Below the pieces are notes generated by a model. That model searched no databases, was not told the DNA's origin, and was given only the letters and a program-made list of their open reading frames with translations. A DNA stretch of 64,000 nt, from positions 6,934,001 to 6,998,000 of the forward strand of contig CATNEN010000025.1 in assembly GCA_950097015.1 (NCBI GenBank), given 5' to 3'. Of the stretch, positions 23,010 to 35,599 are shown one piece after another. The number at the start of each line of letters is the position of its first letter. Position 1 is the stretch's first letter. This DNA comes from Macrostomum hystrix (Eukaryota > Platyhelminthes > Macrostomidae). A program made the position numbers and the translations under genes.

Positions 23010-24260
23010 TGTCGGGATCGAAGTCGTGCTAATTTTTCTGTGTACGTTCGTAGATTTTCTTAAATTTTGGTAGAATTTCTTTTCCTTGGAAACAATGACT
23101 CATTTTCGCTTAAAACCGACCTTGCAGTGATTCAAAATTCAGAAAACACCCTTAGCGAGCATTTTCTTTCCATTAAGGGAAGTTTTCCCCGTCTTCTGTT
23201 CTCAGCCCACCTCCAGATCTGGGATTTCTTATCTTGTACAATACTTGGTTCTCCGTTGACCGCGCTGTCAACAACACTGTCTGTCCAGATATTTATATAT
23301 CCCATTAGGAGTCGCCGTCTCACCTTCAGGGACAGTGTGTGGGGGTCCAGTGGCTGCCCGCGCGGCACGCTATTAGCTTCCTCTCTGGTATCCCGGGAGC
23401 CGAGAGACACACAAGAAGAAGACGAGCTCAGCCATGCACAAACGGCGCCGAGCTCCTCTTTTCTCCTCTCTCCCACCAGCGCAGCGCATCTTTCTGGCCA
23501 AAGCCCTTGCATACTCGACTAGCTTTCTCCCAAAATGCCCCATCCTTTCTTACTTTCTTTCTTCCCTCATTCACACTCGCCTTTTCTCCCGTGGTGCTTT
23601 GCGCCCGAGTACTAGAATAGCCCCTCAAGGTCTCTTTCGCCCGCCAGGCCATCCTATCCTTTATAATCCCTATAGTCGAGAGAATCTTGGGGAACTTAAC
23701 ATTTTTTGCGGCCCTCCGTGGAACCCGCAGAGGATGGGGATTGATTGTCGAATTCTGCAATCCAAACGGTCGACTCGACTCCCAACAAAATCAAGCCTTT
23801 CTCCCCCCCCCTACCCACTTCCAAAAACTTCTCCCCATCCTATTCCTCTCGCTAGCCATCCTTCAATAGGCCCATTGTTGAGGGGGAAAGGCCTCGACTT
23901 GCCCGACAGTTCTAGGATCGATAAAGTGAGCCCCGTCGTTTCGTCACGCGAACAGTTCGGGGATATTGGGGTGAGCTGGGAGCCGCCTGATGGGTTGGAG
24001 AGAGTGAGGGCGGGGATTTGGGTCTTTTCAACCCACCCCACCTCCGCTTCCACCCCAAATGAGATACGCGGACTCCTCTAAAACCTTCGCCGCGTTTCTT
24101 CGAGTTCGTTTTTTCTCCATGCTGAACTCAAATGTAGGAGAAAAATGTATTCTCTCTCTCTTCTTTAGGTAGATCCGGGATAAGCTTGTTTTCCTGTATT
24201 GAACGCTGCATTTTCAGTGCTGCATAGCATGTTGCACTAGCTCGGCCTAATGTCTTAATG
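23010..24260. other. Unique sequence, no supported gene
   Basis: Several medium ORFs on both strands (the longest 23434-24081, plus) have low-complexity, Pro/Ser/Leu-rich products and no recognisable domain, so I do not call them. Confidence 0.5.
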
Positions 24261-24264
24261 ACAT

Positions 24265-24985
24265 TTAGAGCCTTCATAAATTAGATTACTAAGATTTGGA
24301 GTCTTCATAAACTAGATTAGTGAGATTTTGAGTCTTCATAAACTAGATTAGTGAGATTTTGAGTCTTCATAAACTAGATTAGTGAGATTTGGAGTCTTCA
24401 TAAACTAGATTAGTGAGATTTTGAGTCTTCATAAACTAGATTAGTGAGATTTTGAGTCTTCATAAACTAGATTAGTGAGATCTTCAGTCTTCATAAACTA
24501 GATTAGTGAGATTTTGAGTCTTCATAAACTAGATTAGTGAGATTTTCAGTCTTCATAAACTAGATTAGTGAGATTTTGAGTCTTCATAAACTAGATTAGT
24601 GAGATTTTCAGTCTTCATAAACAAGATTAGTGAGATTTTGAGTCTTCATAAACTAGATTAGTGAGATTTTGAGTCTTCATAAACTAGATTAGTGAGATTT
24701 TCAGTCTTCATAAACTAGATTAGTGAGATTTTCAGTCTTCATAAACAAGATTAGTGAGATTTTCAGTCTTCATAAACTAGATTAGTGAGATTTTGAGTCT
24801 TCATAAACTAGATTAGTGAGATTTTGAGTCTTCATAAACTAGATTAGTGAGATTTTGAGTCTTCATAAACAAGATTAGTGAGATTTTCAGTCTTAATAAA
24901 CTAGATTAGTGAGATTTTGAGTCTTCATAAACTAGATTAGTGAGATTTTGAGTCTTCATAACCTAGATTAGTGAGATTTTGAGCA
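24265..24985. repeat. 31-bp minisatellite
   Basis: About 23 copies with core CATAAACTAGATTAGTGAGA; the variable part alternates between TTTTGAG and TTTTCAG. Confidence 0.95.
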
Positions 24986-24989
24986 ATGT

Positions 24990-25685
24990 GGCTCTGAAAC
25001 TCTGATCGCTAATGTACATTGTCAAGCGTCGCTTTCATAATTTCTGACTGTGCTATGAAAAAATTACAGAATAAAAAAAACTAGGCGATTATGGTTTTCC
25101 ATTGTTAAAATCGTCAGTTTCTTTTAAAAAAGAATTTGCATGCGTTCTGGACTCTTCAATGCCTATTTACCGCCTCTGCGCAAATTACTAAACAAAAACA
25201 CAAAAGAAAATAGCTGTGGGCTCCAAATCAATGAGCCTACCGCAATCTGCAGTCTAGATTGCTATTTAAGCTATGGTTGGACAAATGATGCTGCTTATTG
25301 TCAACTCCATTCGTGCCTTCTCAATCTCACAATGGATTTATTAACAATGGACAATCACCGTGGGTGCTTAGCCGTCTTGCTTAGGGTGTCACCACATGAA
25401 AAAGCAGAGAGAAGATGATGATGACGAAAAGAATAGAATAGAATAGAGAGAGAGCAGAACAAAACACAGCTCTTCAGTGCTGTTAACAACGCTCGGCCCA
25501 GCATGTCTTTATGATCATCAATGATCATTGCCGTGGGCCCATTGTTACTCATTGTAAAGCTGTAAAGCATTAATTTTTTCATTTTCTTTAACAGTTAGCA
25601 CTTAAAAAATGCTGGTCTGACTGACAGCAAGAAGCGTCACCTGCAACAGATTGCTGGGCTGCAAAGCGTAATAAGGGATGCAAAA
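24990..25685. other. Unique sequence between arrays
   Basis: AT-rich start followed by short ORFs without recognisable motifs; nothing supported. Confidence 0.4.
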
Positions 25686-25689
25686 GGAT

Positions 25690-26510
25690 AAGAAATAAAA
25701 AATGAGAATGGGAGAAGGATAAGAAATAAAGAAAGGAGAACGGGAGAAGGATAAGGAATGAAGTAAGAGGAGAACGGGAGAAGGATAAGGAATGAAGAGA
25801 GAGGAGAACGGGAGAAGGATAAGGAATGAAGAGAGAGGAGAACGGGAGAAGGATAAGGAATGAAGAAAGGAGAACGGGAGAAGGATAAGAAATAAAGAAA
25901 GGAGAACGGGAGAAGGATAAGAAATAAAGAAAGAAGAACGGGAGAAGGATAAGGAATGAAGTAAGAGGAGAACGGGAGAAGGATAAGGAATGAAGTGAGA
26001 GGAGGTTAGGAGAAGGATAAGGAATGAAGTGAGAGGAGAACGGAAGAAGGATAAGGAATGAAGTGAGAGGAGAACGGAAGAAGGATAAGGAATGAAGTGA
26101 GAGGAGGTTAGGAGAAGGATAAGGAATGAAGTGAGAGGAGGTTAGGAGAAGGATAAGGAATGAAGTGAGAGGAGAACGGAAGAAGGATAAGGAATGAAGT
26201 GAGAGGAGAACGGAAGAAGGATAAGGAATGAAGTGAGAGGAGAACGGAAGAAGGATAAGGAATGAAGTGAGAGGAGAACGGGAGAAGGATAAGGAATGAA
26301 GTGAGAGGAGAACGGGAGAAGGATAAGGAATGAAGTGAGAGGAGAACGGGAGAAGGATAAGGAATGAAGTGAGAGGAGGTTAGGAGAAGGATAAGGAATG
26401 AAGTGAGAGGAGAACGGGAGAAGGATAAGGAATGAAGAGAGAGAAGAATGGGAGAAGGATATTAAATGAAGAGAGACGGGAATGTAAGAAGGATAAGGAA
26501 TGAAGAGAGA
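25690..26510. repeat. Purine-rich minisatellite of about 33 bp
   Basis: Units such as GGAGAAGGATAAGGAATGAA plus GTGAGAGGAGAAC. The plus strand is almost entirely A and G over more than 800 bp. Confidence 0.95.
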
Positions 26511-26519
26511 GGAAAGGGG

Positions 26520-27345
26520 TGGCTGATATGTTTGTCAACAAGAAGGTTAATAATTTTGAGCTGCAATTTACCAAGCTCATTCATTTGAAAAGCTTGATGA
26601 AAACTAAAGTATTTTCAAACCTTGCGCTTGACTACACGCGGATGTTGAGTTTGTGAATGTTTTCGATTATTTATTACCGATTGTTTTTGGGTTGTTAGGA
26701 CAACCTCCCCATTGTCTCCTCGGCCCTAGGCATGGGGTCGGGCTCCTACATTTTCATGCAGCCCAGCTTGGCTATTGTTGCTGGTGAGGGGGGAACAATG
26801 TGGAATAAGAGATAATGCCTTCACCCGTCGGAGACAAAGAGTTTAGAAGTTTCGCATGTAGCAGAATCTAAGCCCTGGGGGTTGGGCCATGGGAACCGGG
26901 TGTGTACAGGAATGCATGTATCTGTATATTGTAATGGGAGACAAAAGGCATAGCAAAATGGCATTTCACAGCAGGCAACAATGGCCCAGCCAGAATTCGC
27001 CCACCTCCAATTTCTCCTCCTGGACTAGCATTGTTCTTATACGATCACCGTTTCTGTCGTGTGTTTTTGTGTGTTTGTTGCTAGAGTTTAACCTAACTCA
27101 ATATAGTGTGGGTTGCCAAGCTCATAAGCGGACAAGCCGAGGTTGTTTGTCACAAATGAAAAAGCAGCAAGTGTCAATTGGTTGCAGCTTTCAATTCACT
27201 TTCGCTTCTACATAATGCAGCATCTTTTACGGCCTACGATAAAAATGCCTGAAACACACAGAAATAAATTCCTTTAGGTACCAGAGATTACAGACTTATC
27301 AGCATCAAGGAGACTACACCGACAGGTGAGGCTGAACTCGTGTTA
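26520..27345. other. Unique sequence, nothing supported
   Basis: A small hairpin (GGTTGT/ACAACC near 26690) is present; no exon or RNA gene recognised. Confidence 0.4.
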
Positions 27346-27349
27346 TATG

Positions 27350-27800
27350 AGGACACAGTGAGAGTGGTAGGAGACAGTGAGAGTGGTAGGAAACAGTGAG
27401 AGTGGTAGGAGACAGTGAGAGTGGTAGGAGACAGTGAGAGTGGTAGGAGACAGTGAGAGTGGTAGGAGACAGTGAGAGTGGTAGGAGACAGTGAGAGTGG
27501 TAGGAGACAGTGAGAGTGGTAGGAGACAGTGAGAGTGGTAGGAGACAGTGAGAGTGGTAGGAGACAGTGAGAGTGGTATGAGACAGTGAGAGTGGTAGGA
27601 GACAGTGAGAGTGGTAGGAGACAGTGAGAGTGTTAGGAGAGAGGGAGAGTGTTATGAGACAGTGAGAGTGGTATGAGACAGTGAGAGTGGTAGGAGACAG
27701 TGAGAGTGGTATGAGACAGTGAGAGTGTTAGGAGAGAGGGAGAGTGTTAGGAGAGAGGGAGAGTGTTAGGAGTGAGGGAGAGTGGTAGGAGAGAGGGAGA
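27350..27800. repeat. 17-bp minisatellite GAGTGGTAGGAGACAGT
   Basis: About 26 copies, purine-rich on the plus strand, degenerating toward the right end. Confidence 0.95.
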
Positions 27801-29510
27801 GAATGTGAGTGATAAAGTCAGAGGTGGCAATGCTAAAAGAGATTTAGAGAGTAGTGGAGAAAGTCAAGTGATAAGGAAATTAGGGATTGTGAAGCATTTA
27901 CAGGTGCAAATATACGGGGACATTATTGCTTGCTTTCTTCCCTGTTTTGAGTCGTTTCTGCTTTTTTTCTTTCCCGGAATTTTCTCGCCAAAAGGCGGAA
28001 ATAGCAGGAGGATAATTTGGGGCGAAAATCGCACCGCGACTCAGGCGGGTGGCAGCGGGTGAGCAAGATCGAAGAGTGAAATCCTATTAGCCTTATTTTT
28101 TTCTTAGGCCCCTATCCGATGCAGGTAATTCGACTGCTGCAGCCTTTTGTTGGCCTCGGGGGGGACTCGGGTTTGGGAAGGGAATTCACAGGGATGAGGA
28201 AGAATGCAGAGGAAAAGGAGCAGCACCTTTTATTTCTTCGCTGAGGTGAAAATGAGCTCCGTTCCGCCATTGTGTGCGCTCAGGCAGAGGCTTCTCAGCC
28301 CGCTTCGCCTTCCTCCGTGATCCCCACGCAGCCGCTATTCCCCGCTATTCTTGCTGAGAACACCTTCGCTTTCGCTCTCAGAGCCACTTCGGCTGCTGCG
28401 GGAGACCCGTGCCGCTCTCTGATTATCCGCAGCTCGGCTCTGGAAGTCCTACGCAGGCTTGAGTGCTATGATCACACTTTTCGCATTACTTCCCCTCTGC
28501 ATATCCTCTAGCTCTAGTTTTCCTCTCTAGCTACCTATATAATAGGATTTTGGCCCATTGTGGGCAGAACTTTCTAGTTTCGCACCTGTGTGCCTGAGAA
28601 CAGAAAATTTATTGCTTTATATTCAACGATTTACTAAAACAATACCGAGTTTCTTATTGAAATTGATTTTATTAGCAATCCATTCTGCTTCAACTCTTGT
28701 TGACTAGACTAGCAATCCATTCTGCTCCAACTCTTGTTGACTGGACTAGCAATCCATTCTGATTTAAATATTGTTGACTAGACTAGCAATTCTTTTGGTG
28801 TTGGCCACAGTTGACAATGCCATCCGCATAGCCAGTCACTCATTAGTCTTGACATCATTAGCATTAGTCTACAATAATCTGCTTGCCTGTCTGCGGACTC
28901 ACACAAGCATGGCTGGCTCCTCAGTCTCTCCTGTGCTCGCTCTGGCTCTTTCTTTTCTTTCCCTCTTTCATCGCCGTCTGAAAAGGGGGGTGGAGTTAAT
29001 TTGGCGGACGGCACAATGGCCCTCCTGTTCCGTGTTTCTGCTTTCATCGAGAAAGCTTTCCTCTCCACCTATACCCTCGGACGCTGAATGCATTTTTCAT
29101 TATTATTTATGCATGCAGATTGCTTAGCCGCATTGTTGCCTTAGGCGGGGACAGTCAAAAGACTCTTATATAGTAAAATGGGATCGAGGATGCAGGATGA
29201 AGAATGCCGAGCAGCTGCCGCTCATGGCACTCGACTCGTAGCGCTTCACAATAGCGAATGAGGGCTGAGCCGATTCTGCGGACATACTGAGTTGATGATG
29301 AATGAACTGAAAACTGAGGACAGGGGCGATAGGAAAATTTCACTAGCAGCTGGGGCAACAGTGGCTTCGGATTTGAGTCGGACTAGATTTCCTGCTCATT
29401 TTTACTCGTATTAGCTATTTCCCTTCCATTGTATCTGTCCGTCTCCATTTCTTGTCTTCCCATTGCTGCTTTCGTATTCTGTCTATAGCCCTTGCATGTC
29501 CTACTCGTAT
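27800..29510. other. Unique sequence with a three-copy 47-bp repeat
   Basis: At 28670-28795 a unit of about 47 bp (core AGCAATCCATTCTGCTTCAA) occurs three times. A TATATAAT lies near 28538. No supported coding sequence. Confidence 0.5.
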
Positions 29511-29517
29511 CTCTGTT

Positions 29518-30470
29518 GTTTCTGTCAGTGGGAATGCATTCGCATGCTCTCTCTGTTGTTTCTGTCAGTCAGGGAATGCATTCGCATGCTCTCTCTGTTG
29601 TTTCTGTCAGTCAGGGAATGCATTCGCATGCTCTCTCTGTTGTTTCTGTCAGTGGGAATGCATTCGCATGCTCTCTCTGTTGTTTCTGTCAGTGGGAATG
29701 CGTTCGCATGCTCTCTCTGTTGTTTCTGTCAGTGGGAATGCGTTCGCATGCTCTCTCTGTTGTTTCTGTCAGTGGGAATGCATTCGCATGCTCTCTCTGT
29801 TGTTTCTGTCAGTGGGACTGCATTCGCATGCTCTCTCTGTTGTTTCTGTCAGTGGGAATGCGTTCGCATGCTCTCTCTGTTGTTTCTGTCAGTGGGAATG
29901 CATTCGCATGCTCTCTCTGTTGTTTCTGTCAGTGGGAATGCATTCGCATGCTCTCTCTGTTGTTTCTGTCAGTGGGAATGCATTCGCATGCTCTCTCTGT
30001 TGTTTCTGTCAGTGGGACTGCATTCGCATGCTCTCTCTGTTGTTTCTGTCACTGGGAATGCATTCGCATGCTCTCTCTGTTGTTTCTGTCAGTGGGAATG
30101 CATTCGCATGCTCTCTCTGTTGTTTCTGTCAGTGGGAATGCATTCGCATGCTCTCTCTGTTGTTTCTGTCAGTGGGAATGCATTCGCATGCTCTCTCTGT
30201 TGTTTCTGTCAGTGGGACTGCATTCGCATGCTCTCTCTGTTGTTTCTGTCAGTGGGAATGCGTTCGCATGCTCTCTCTGTTGTTTCTGTCAGTGGGACTG
30301 CATTCGCATGCTCTCTCTGTTGTTTCTGTCAGTGGGAATGCGTTCGCATGCTCTCTCTGTTGTTTCTGTCAGTGGGACTGCATTCGCATGCTCTCTCTGT
30401 TGTTTCTGTCAGTGGGAATGCATTCGCATGCTCTCTCTGTTGTTTCTGTCAGTGGGAATGCGTTCGCATG
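29518..30470. repeat. 40-bp minisatellite, 24 copies
   Basis: Core TGTTGTTTCTGTCAGTGGGA followed by AATGCATTCGCATGCTCTCTC. Point variants (CATTCG/CGTTCG, GGAATG/GGACTG) recur in patterns. All three plus frames are open, giving false ORFs of 327-366 codons. Confidence 0.97.
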
Positions 30471-30508
30471 CTTAGCTAGCAAGACAAATAACTCTGCATT
30501 GCTTCAGT

Positions 30509-30640
30509 TCATCAAGCTGTTAAATGGTGCCAGCATTAGCTGGGGTACTTGAGGGTTGGTGTGGCGTCGCCCCCAGTCCATGGACTGAACATGCAGCCTT
30601 CAGATGCGCCGCGCGAAAGCTGTCGGCTGCACATCTGGTC
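30509..30640 (+). mobile_element. SINE-A 3' fragment
   Basis: Shares AGCTGTTAAAT, CCAGTCCATGGACTGAAC, GCAGCCTTCAGATGCGCCGC and GTCGGCTGCACATCTG with the SINEs at 33285 and 49305. The tRNA head is absent. Confidence 0.8.
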
Positions 30641-30644
30641 TCCA

Positions 30645-33284
30645 CAAAAGAGAAGCGAGACAAAAAATAATTGAAAAAAACCAAAGCCTTAATCATTTTC
30701 TTTTAAGTGTAAGTCTAAATTCACCAATGTCCTCCTATGTGGTGTGACTCAGGCCTCCGTCTCTTCACTCATCAATACCTTACAGTGTACGAGTGAGAGT
30801 CAGAAGGATAAAGTGGAGTTAGCGAAAGAGAGAGAGAGGCGGAGGCACACTGGGACGGGCGGAGACAATTTTGTTCGAAGAAGCAGGCAAAGTTGCGGAT
30901 GCTCGGCAATGTAAAATAAAGGGTTCGACTTGTGTGGAGTGGCGCTGGAGGGGAAGGACTAAGGCTGACAAGGAAGTCAGGCTTTCCTCCTCAAGCTGGT
31001 TACCTATAGACTGTCTCCTCCTGGCTCACCACACTATCCTTATCTCCCGCAGTAGGTTTGAGTCCTACCCCCTCTGCCCCATCCGCCGTGTCCCAAGATT
31101 CTGGTCTATACTTGTCAGACTCGATGGCGAGAATGAGGCGGTGGTATATAGGGATTTAGAGACTCACGGGTCAGGCAAGAGAGAAGGGAAAGAGTGCTGT
31201 GGGTGGCACCTCTAAAGCTGGCGCCTGATTATGTCTGCTTCGAATTGTGAGTAAGTCGCAGGGAATTGGGGCGGGTTAGACAGGGAGGGAGGATGGGAGG
31301 CGCGAGTGCTTCAGGCTCGAATGAATTGAGTCAGGGGGGCCAAGGCTGAAAGAAAAGAATGCATCCGAGAGAAGGAGGAAGATTGGGGGGAAGAAGTCAG
31401 CTGAATTCGAAGGAGTCCAACGAATGATCCCAAAATGCTGAGGTCTGCTGAAATTGCTAGCTCCTCCCCTTTATCCAAGCTTCCTTTTCCTGCGCGCCTG
31501 GTCTCTTTGCCTCATATTTCTCTCTGTCTCTCCCCATCTCTCTCTTGCTTCCTTTCTTTCCTCCCGAAGCCACGGTCCAGCGGCACAACAATTCTCCCCT
31601 ACAGCTCCTTCGTTGCCGCGTCTTGCCCTGTCTTCCTCTCATCTGGTCCATTCATTGTACACAATAGCAGCCTAGAGATAGAGGGAGTGTGGACTGGGAC
31701 GAGCACCGAATGGTAGCTCGCATGTTCGCCCACACACACGGATGCTGGCAACTGAGAAGCGGGCCTGATGAAGCAAACTGAGGCGGGTAGCTAGACTAAA
31801 GACGAGCGCGTCTCCGACAGAGATGCTTGTGCGAGAGGATGCGGACTCCGGTGCTCGGTCCCTTCCAAAAATCACCCTTTTTTTCTCCCCTCTCCCACAC
31901 ACGGACTCTTTCCTTCTGGCTTTCGAATTCTCTTGTTCCCATGCTGATTCTCTGTTCCCTGTTCTCCGTTCTCTCCCACACCTACCCCACCTCCCCCTCG
32001 GGGGAAAATAGCGAGCTGCATGGGAGAAGATGAGGGAACTGGGGTTGGGAGCAGGGAAGAACGAGGCCGGGCTGCACCAGCCTCTATTCCCATTCGTCTC
32101 GGCGCCTTTCTCTCCCATATAGCAGCCTCTCTTTCTCTCGGCGGCCGATTCCGAATAGTGGAGGGGAGCAAGCGAGCCCTGTGGGCCTTGGTGACGTACG
32201 GTGCGCGCAAACACAATGTATTCGCCCCCGAGAGAGCGACTGGGTAGCATTGGGGAGGGGAGTGGATAGAAAAAAAGAGACCGACGGGTAGGAGGGACAG
32301 TGGGATGGGGACGAGAGGATGATTTTCCCTTGTGTGTATTGCTGAAGGCTTAGCCCCCACCCCAGTACAGTCTCCATTATCTCCCGAACTACTTTGCGTG
32401 TCCGTGGCGCGGTCTTTCGGGGCTTCGAGCTTATTCGAGGGGGATGGGGGTGGTGAGGATGACGGAGTAACTGGGATGGGGTGGGCTGTCTCGGTTGTCG
32501 AGCCCAGAGGAAGTCTGTTTGGGAGGCACAGTGGAAAGAGAAGGAGGGGAGTTTGAAGGGGTGGCGGCTCGAGCTTATCTCCCCATTCATCCTCTCTTCC
32601 CCCTATTTCGCATCCTTCAGCCTCCGCTCCTCCTCTCATTCTCTCTCCCATTGAATTGAAAGAACTCCGACGAGCCAACCCAAAGTCTTGGAACACACAG
32701 GCGAGGGGGTGAAGGAAGGGTAAGGGCTCTGCCACCATCAGCAGTGTGTTGTGCGCGTTTGTGTTAGCCCTCTGTTCCCCACACACACACACCAACACAC
32801 TCCTTTCTCTCCTTCTCTTCAATTCTCTCGCACGCACACCCCTGGGTCCCCAAAAACTGGCCCGATCTCTCCTTGGGCCTCTCCGAACCAGCCCACCCCC
32901 CTGCAGCATCGTCCGAAACTCCCCTCCCTCCAAACTGCCTCCCGCGCCAAATACCCCCAGTTCAAGGTTTTATCGATTGCTGGCAGCACAAAAACACTCG
33001 CAGCCGGTCGGCCAACCCATCCTCCACTGTTGTTTCATCGGCAGTTGTTGTTGCTGCTGCTTTGACTCGAGTTTATCGTCGAAACGCTGCCTTTGGCTGG
33101 TCCGAACTTATTGTTTCTCTGAAGCTCAAAGAGACAATAGAACCCACCAACTGAACATACTGTCACTCAAACGTAACCTGCTCATAAAAAATTCTTCACG
33201 AAAAAACATCACTGTCACAGGTGAGTTTCTCTTTTAACTTTGTTGAGTCGTGTCCTGATGTGTCCGGACTCAGGGTTCATCATT
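30645..33284. other. Upstream region of SoxD with a candidate non-coding leader exon ending at 33220
   Basis: Long purine/pyrimidine strand bias and many low-complexity ORFs (the longest on the minus strand, 31872-32933), none recognisable. The best functional signal is a strong donor, CACTGTCACAG/GTGAGT, at 33220/33221, preceded by sequence without long ATG ORFs. It fits a 5' UTR exon that could splice to the SoxD exon at about 40475-40485. Confidence 0.35.
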
Positions 33285-33555
33285 AGGAGTTGTAGCCTAG
33301 TGGGTAAGAGCGTCGGACTTAAATGTCGTGGGTTCAAATCCCGACTCCACTTGAATAGCTTGTGCTCTTTAGCAATACACTTATTTAACCAGCTGTTAAA
33401 TTGATATCAGCATTAGCATGCGTCGTGTTTCCCAGTCCATAGACTGAACAGCCGTACGCTCTGCGCAGCCTTCAGATGCGCCGCGAGATAGCTGGGGCTG
33501 TCAAGGCTGTGCTGTCGGCTGCACATCTGACCCGTTCGGGGCATGTTTAGTCAAC
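33285..33555 (+). mobile_element. SINE-A, tRNA-derived
   Basis: Head GGAGTTGTAGCCTAGTGGG carries an A box (TAGCCTAGTGGG) and is followed by a B box (GGGTTCAAATCCC). The body runs through CAGCTGTTAAAT and ends at GTTCGGGGCATGTTTAG, followed by ACT/AAT microsatellite. The stems do not fold as a functional tRNA. Confidence 0.8.
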
Positions 33556-33716
33556 TACTACTACTACTACTAATAATAATATTATTGTTATTATACTCGT
33601 ATAAGCGTTTTCAATAAGTGCTGAACTGGTCTCTGGCTCAGCGCTTGGCTTGCGGAGTGCAGTGCGAGCGTTTTGCACACACACAACACAGTGCGCAAAC
33701 AGTTTTGAAGGCAAAT

Positions 33717-34058
33717 ATGGCCAGTGTTTCAGATAGCTATATGTGGAGTCCTTCAGAACTAGAGTTATCTTGCATTGTTAATTGTTATGTTCCAACTACC
33801 AATTTTATTAACTTTGGTATTGACATTTTAGTTTTATCTTCAAATTGTTTATCTATTCTTCTTCTACTCTGGAAGTCAAGTAATACTAGCTTAAAGGCCG
33901 CAACAGTAACTGTTACCGATAAAATTTGCATTCTTTTAGATTCTTTTTATAAGACAGAAGAAAAGAGAGAAAGGAAAGTGGAACGTGTTGTTGCTGCTCT
34001 TGCTTGTTCTGATTTTAAACTGAGGTGCCCAACAAGGAGTAATGCGGAGTTTTTATAG
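33717..34058 (+). CDS. Hypothetical 113-aa ORF
   Basis: Starts with ATG in a favourable context (AAATATGG) and begins MASVSDSYMWSPSELELS. A hydrophobic stretch (FGIDILVLSSNCLSILLLL) is followed by a charged EEKRERKVER region. Composition is more natural and more AT-rich than the surrounding low-complexity ORFs. No family recognised and no splice partner identified, so it could be a chance ORF or element-derived. Confidence 0.25.
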   Translation: MASVSDSYMWSPSELELSCIVNCYVPTTNFINFGIDILVLSSNCLSILLLLWKSSNTSLKAATVTVTDKICILLDSFYKTEEKRERKVERVVAALACSDFKLRCPTRSNAEFL

Positions 34059-34059
34059 G

Positions 34060-35460
34060 TTAGAATAGACAAGCTTTTCAAACCTTTGATATTGTGCATT
34101 ACCATTTGCCAGCGCAGTCACACAGAGAAGGCCCCATACACCCTACACATAAAACCGCTACAACGGAGTCAAGTGTTGTTGGAATTATGATTTAAAATTG
34201 CGTCTCTCCAAATCTACCACCTCCTTTTATTTTCGATTCTTTCTAGCTTTCTCTGCTGCGCTCTGTCCCTTCTTCACCCGAAGGGGGCTAAAGCTGAACA
34301 CTGCACCGCCCGCACCCTGCCTGTTAAGCCAATTTTAGCAGCTTCGGACGCGTTTAATTTTAATAATGGCTCACTCAGCCTCGACACCCTCACTCCGCTA
34401 TTCTCTTCTCTCTCTTTCGATCTCGGTCCCCACCCCAATCCCAACCCCAAACCCAGATAAGAAAGTGTGGGGTGGCGCTAGCCTGCGGTTGGGGTTGGTG
34501 GACATGATGTGCATGCGTGTAGCCTTTTCTGCTCTCTTGTTTTACGGCCCGTGCTGCGACAGCCTCCCCCGACCCTTGGCCCATTAGTTGTTCAGTTATT
34601 ATGAGGCAGAGAACAAGTGCGCGAGCGCCTCCTATGTAGGATGAGGAGGCCGGCAGGCAGGTTGAGCGTATTATTATTGTAAGGCTCACTGCGACTTTGT
34701 GTCTCTCCTGGCCCTTACACTTCTCTCTCGAGTCTAGGCTAGCCAAGCCTTGGTCCTCATTTCCTCTTGCAGCCAATTGTTTATTGTGCACGCCATTTTG
34801 TGCTGGCGTCCTCCACTCGAAGCCTGGCAGGCAAGTGCCAACCCCAGGGCCAGGGCCACATTCTATACAGCGCAAACTAGAAGAACAAACCGATTCGCAT
34901 TCGCACTGAGGGAGGAGGGGTAACGCAGGCAAACAGGACTGAGGCTTGAGCGAGCGAACGCAGAGGCAGATACAAAAGTTGCGTGAGCTATTTATTTAAA
35001 CCACCAACGAACAGGTTCTTTCTTTGCCTATTCGGGCCAACATTCCATTAGCTCGAGACTGAGAATAAAGAATTGTTTGTTTCTAGTTTTCTCTCACTTT
35101 CACTTTCTTGCGAGTGAAAGCAAGCTCAAAGCAGAGAGCAGAGAGTTGACTGAGTCTACTACACCGGTCCAAAATCGACTTCCAATTTTGCGCCAGCAGA
35201 AGAAGAATCGAAAGTAAGGTTTTTTAATATTTTTATTGTTTTTTGGTAGTTGTGCTGACCTTATGAACAAAGTCTTGGAATAAACAAATTAAACTTTATG
35301 AATTTAGATGAAAGTTCCAAGCACAAAAGCCGAAAGCACTCGCTATGCCTAGGCCTTTTATATGCCCAAGTAATAGTTTCTCAACATCACCTGGCCTACA
35401 TCACCTGGCCTACATAGGAATGAGGCACAGGTTCTGCACAATTAATCTGGGCGGGGCTTT
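34060..35460. other. Unique sequence, nothing firmly supported
   Basis: ORFs are short or low-complexity. A weak candidate leader exon ends at about 35214 (GAATCGAAA/GTAAGG). Confidence 0.3.
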
Positions 35461-35463
35461 CTC

Positions 35464-35593
35464 TATATAAAATCGGACGCCAACCACTTCAGCTGCATGT
35501 CAACCGTGCTATATCCCCTCCCTCTCACCTTCTCCCCTCTCTCTTGATGCCGCTCACCTTGGTAACAAAAGGCGCAAAAAGAAGAAGAGAAGG
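35464..35593 (+). promoter_or_regulatory. TATA promoter and short candidate leader exon upstream of SoxD
   Basis: TATATAAAA at 35464-35472 precedes an initiator-like TTCAGC with A at 35491, 27 nt from the TATA start. A donor (AGAAGG/GTAAGA) follows at 35593/35594. The predicted 103-nt exon has only a short ORF. SoxD, 5 kb downstream on the same strand, is the nearest gene it could serve; this is inference. Confidence 0.35.
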
Positions 35594-35599
35594 GTAAGA

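Noticed and set aside
23434-24081. 215-codon plus ORF
   Set aside because: Pro/Ser/Leu-rich, overlaps other ORFs, no recognisable motif or splice context.
29452-30552. Three plus-strand ORFs of 327-366 codons
   Set aside because: Same peptide cycle in all frames from a 40-bp minisatellite; not coding.
31872-32933. 353-codon minus-strand ORF
   Set aside because: Low-complexity Pro/Arg/Gly/Ser product in a strand-biased purine/pyrimidine region with overlapping ORFs in other frames; no domain or splice evidence.
33285-33350. tRNA gene
   Set aside because: A and B boxes are present, but acceptor, anticodon and T stems cannot pair together in the right register, and the sequence continues into a SINE body shared with other loci.
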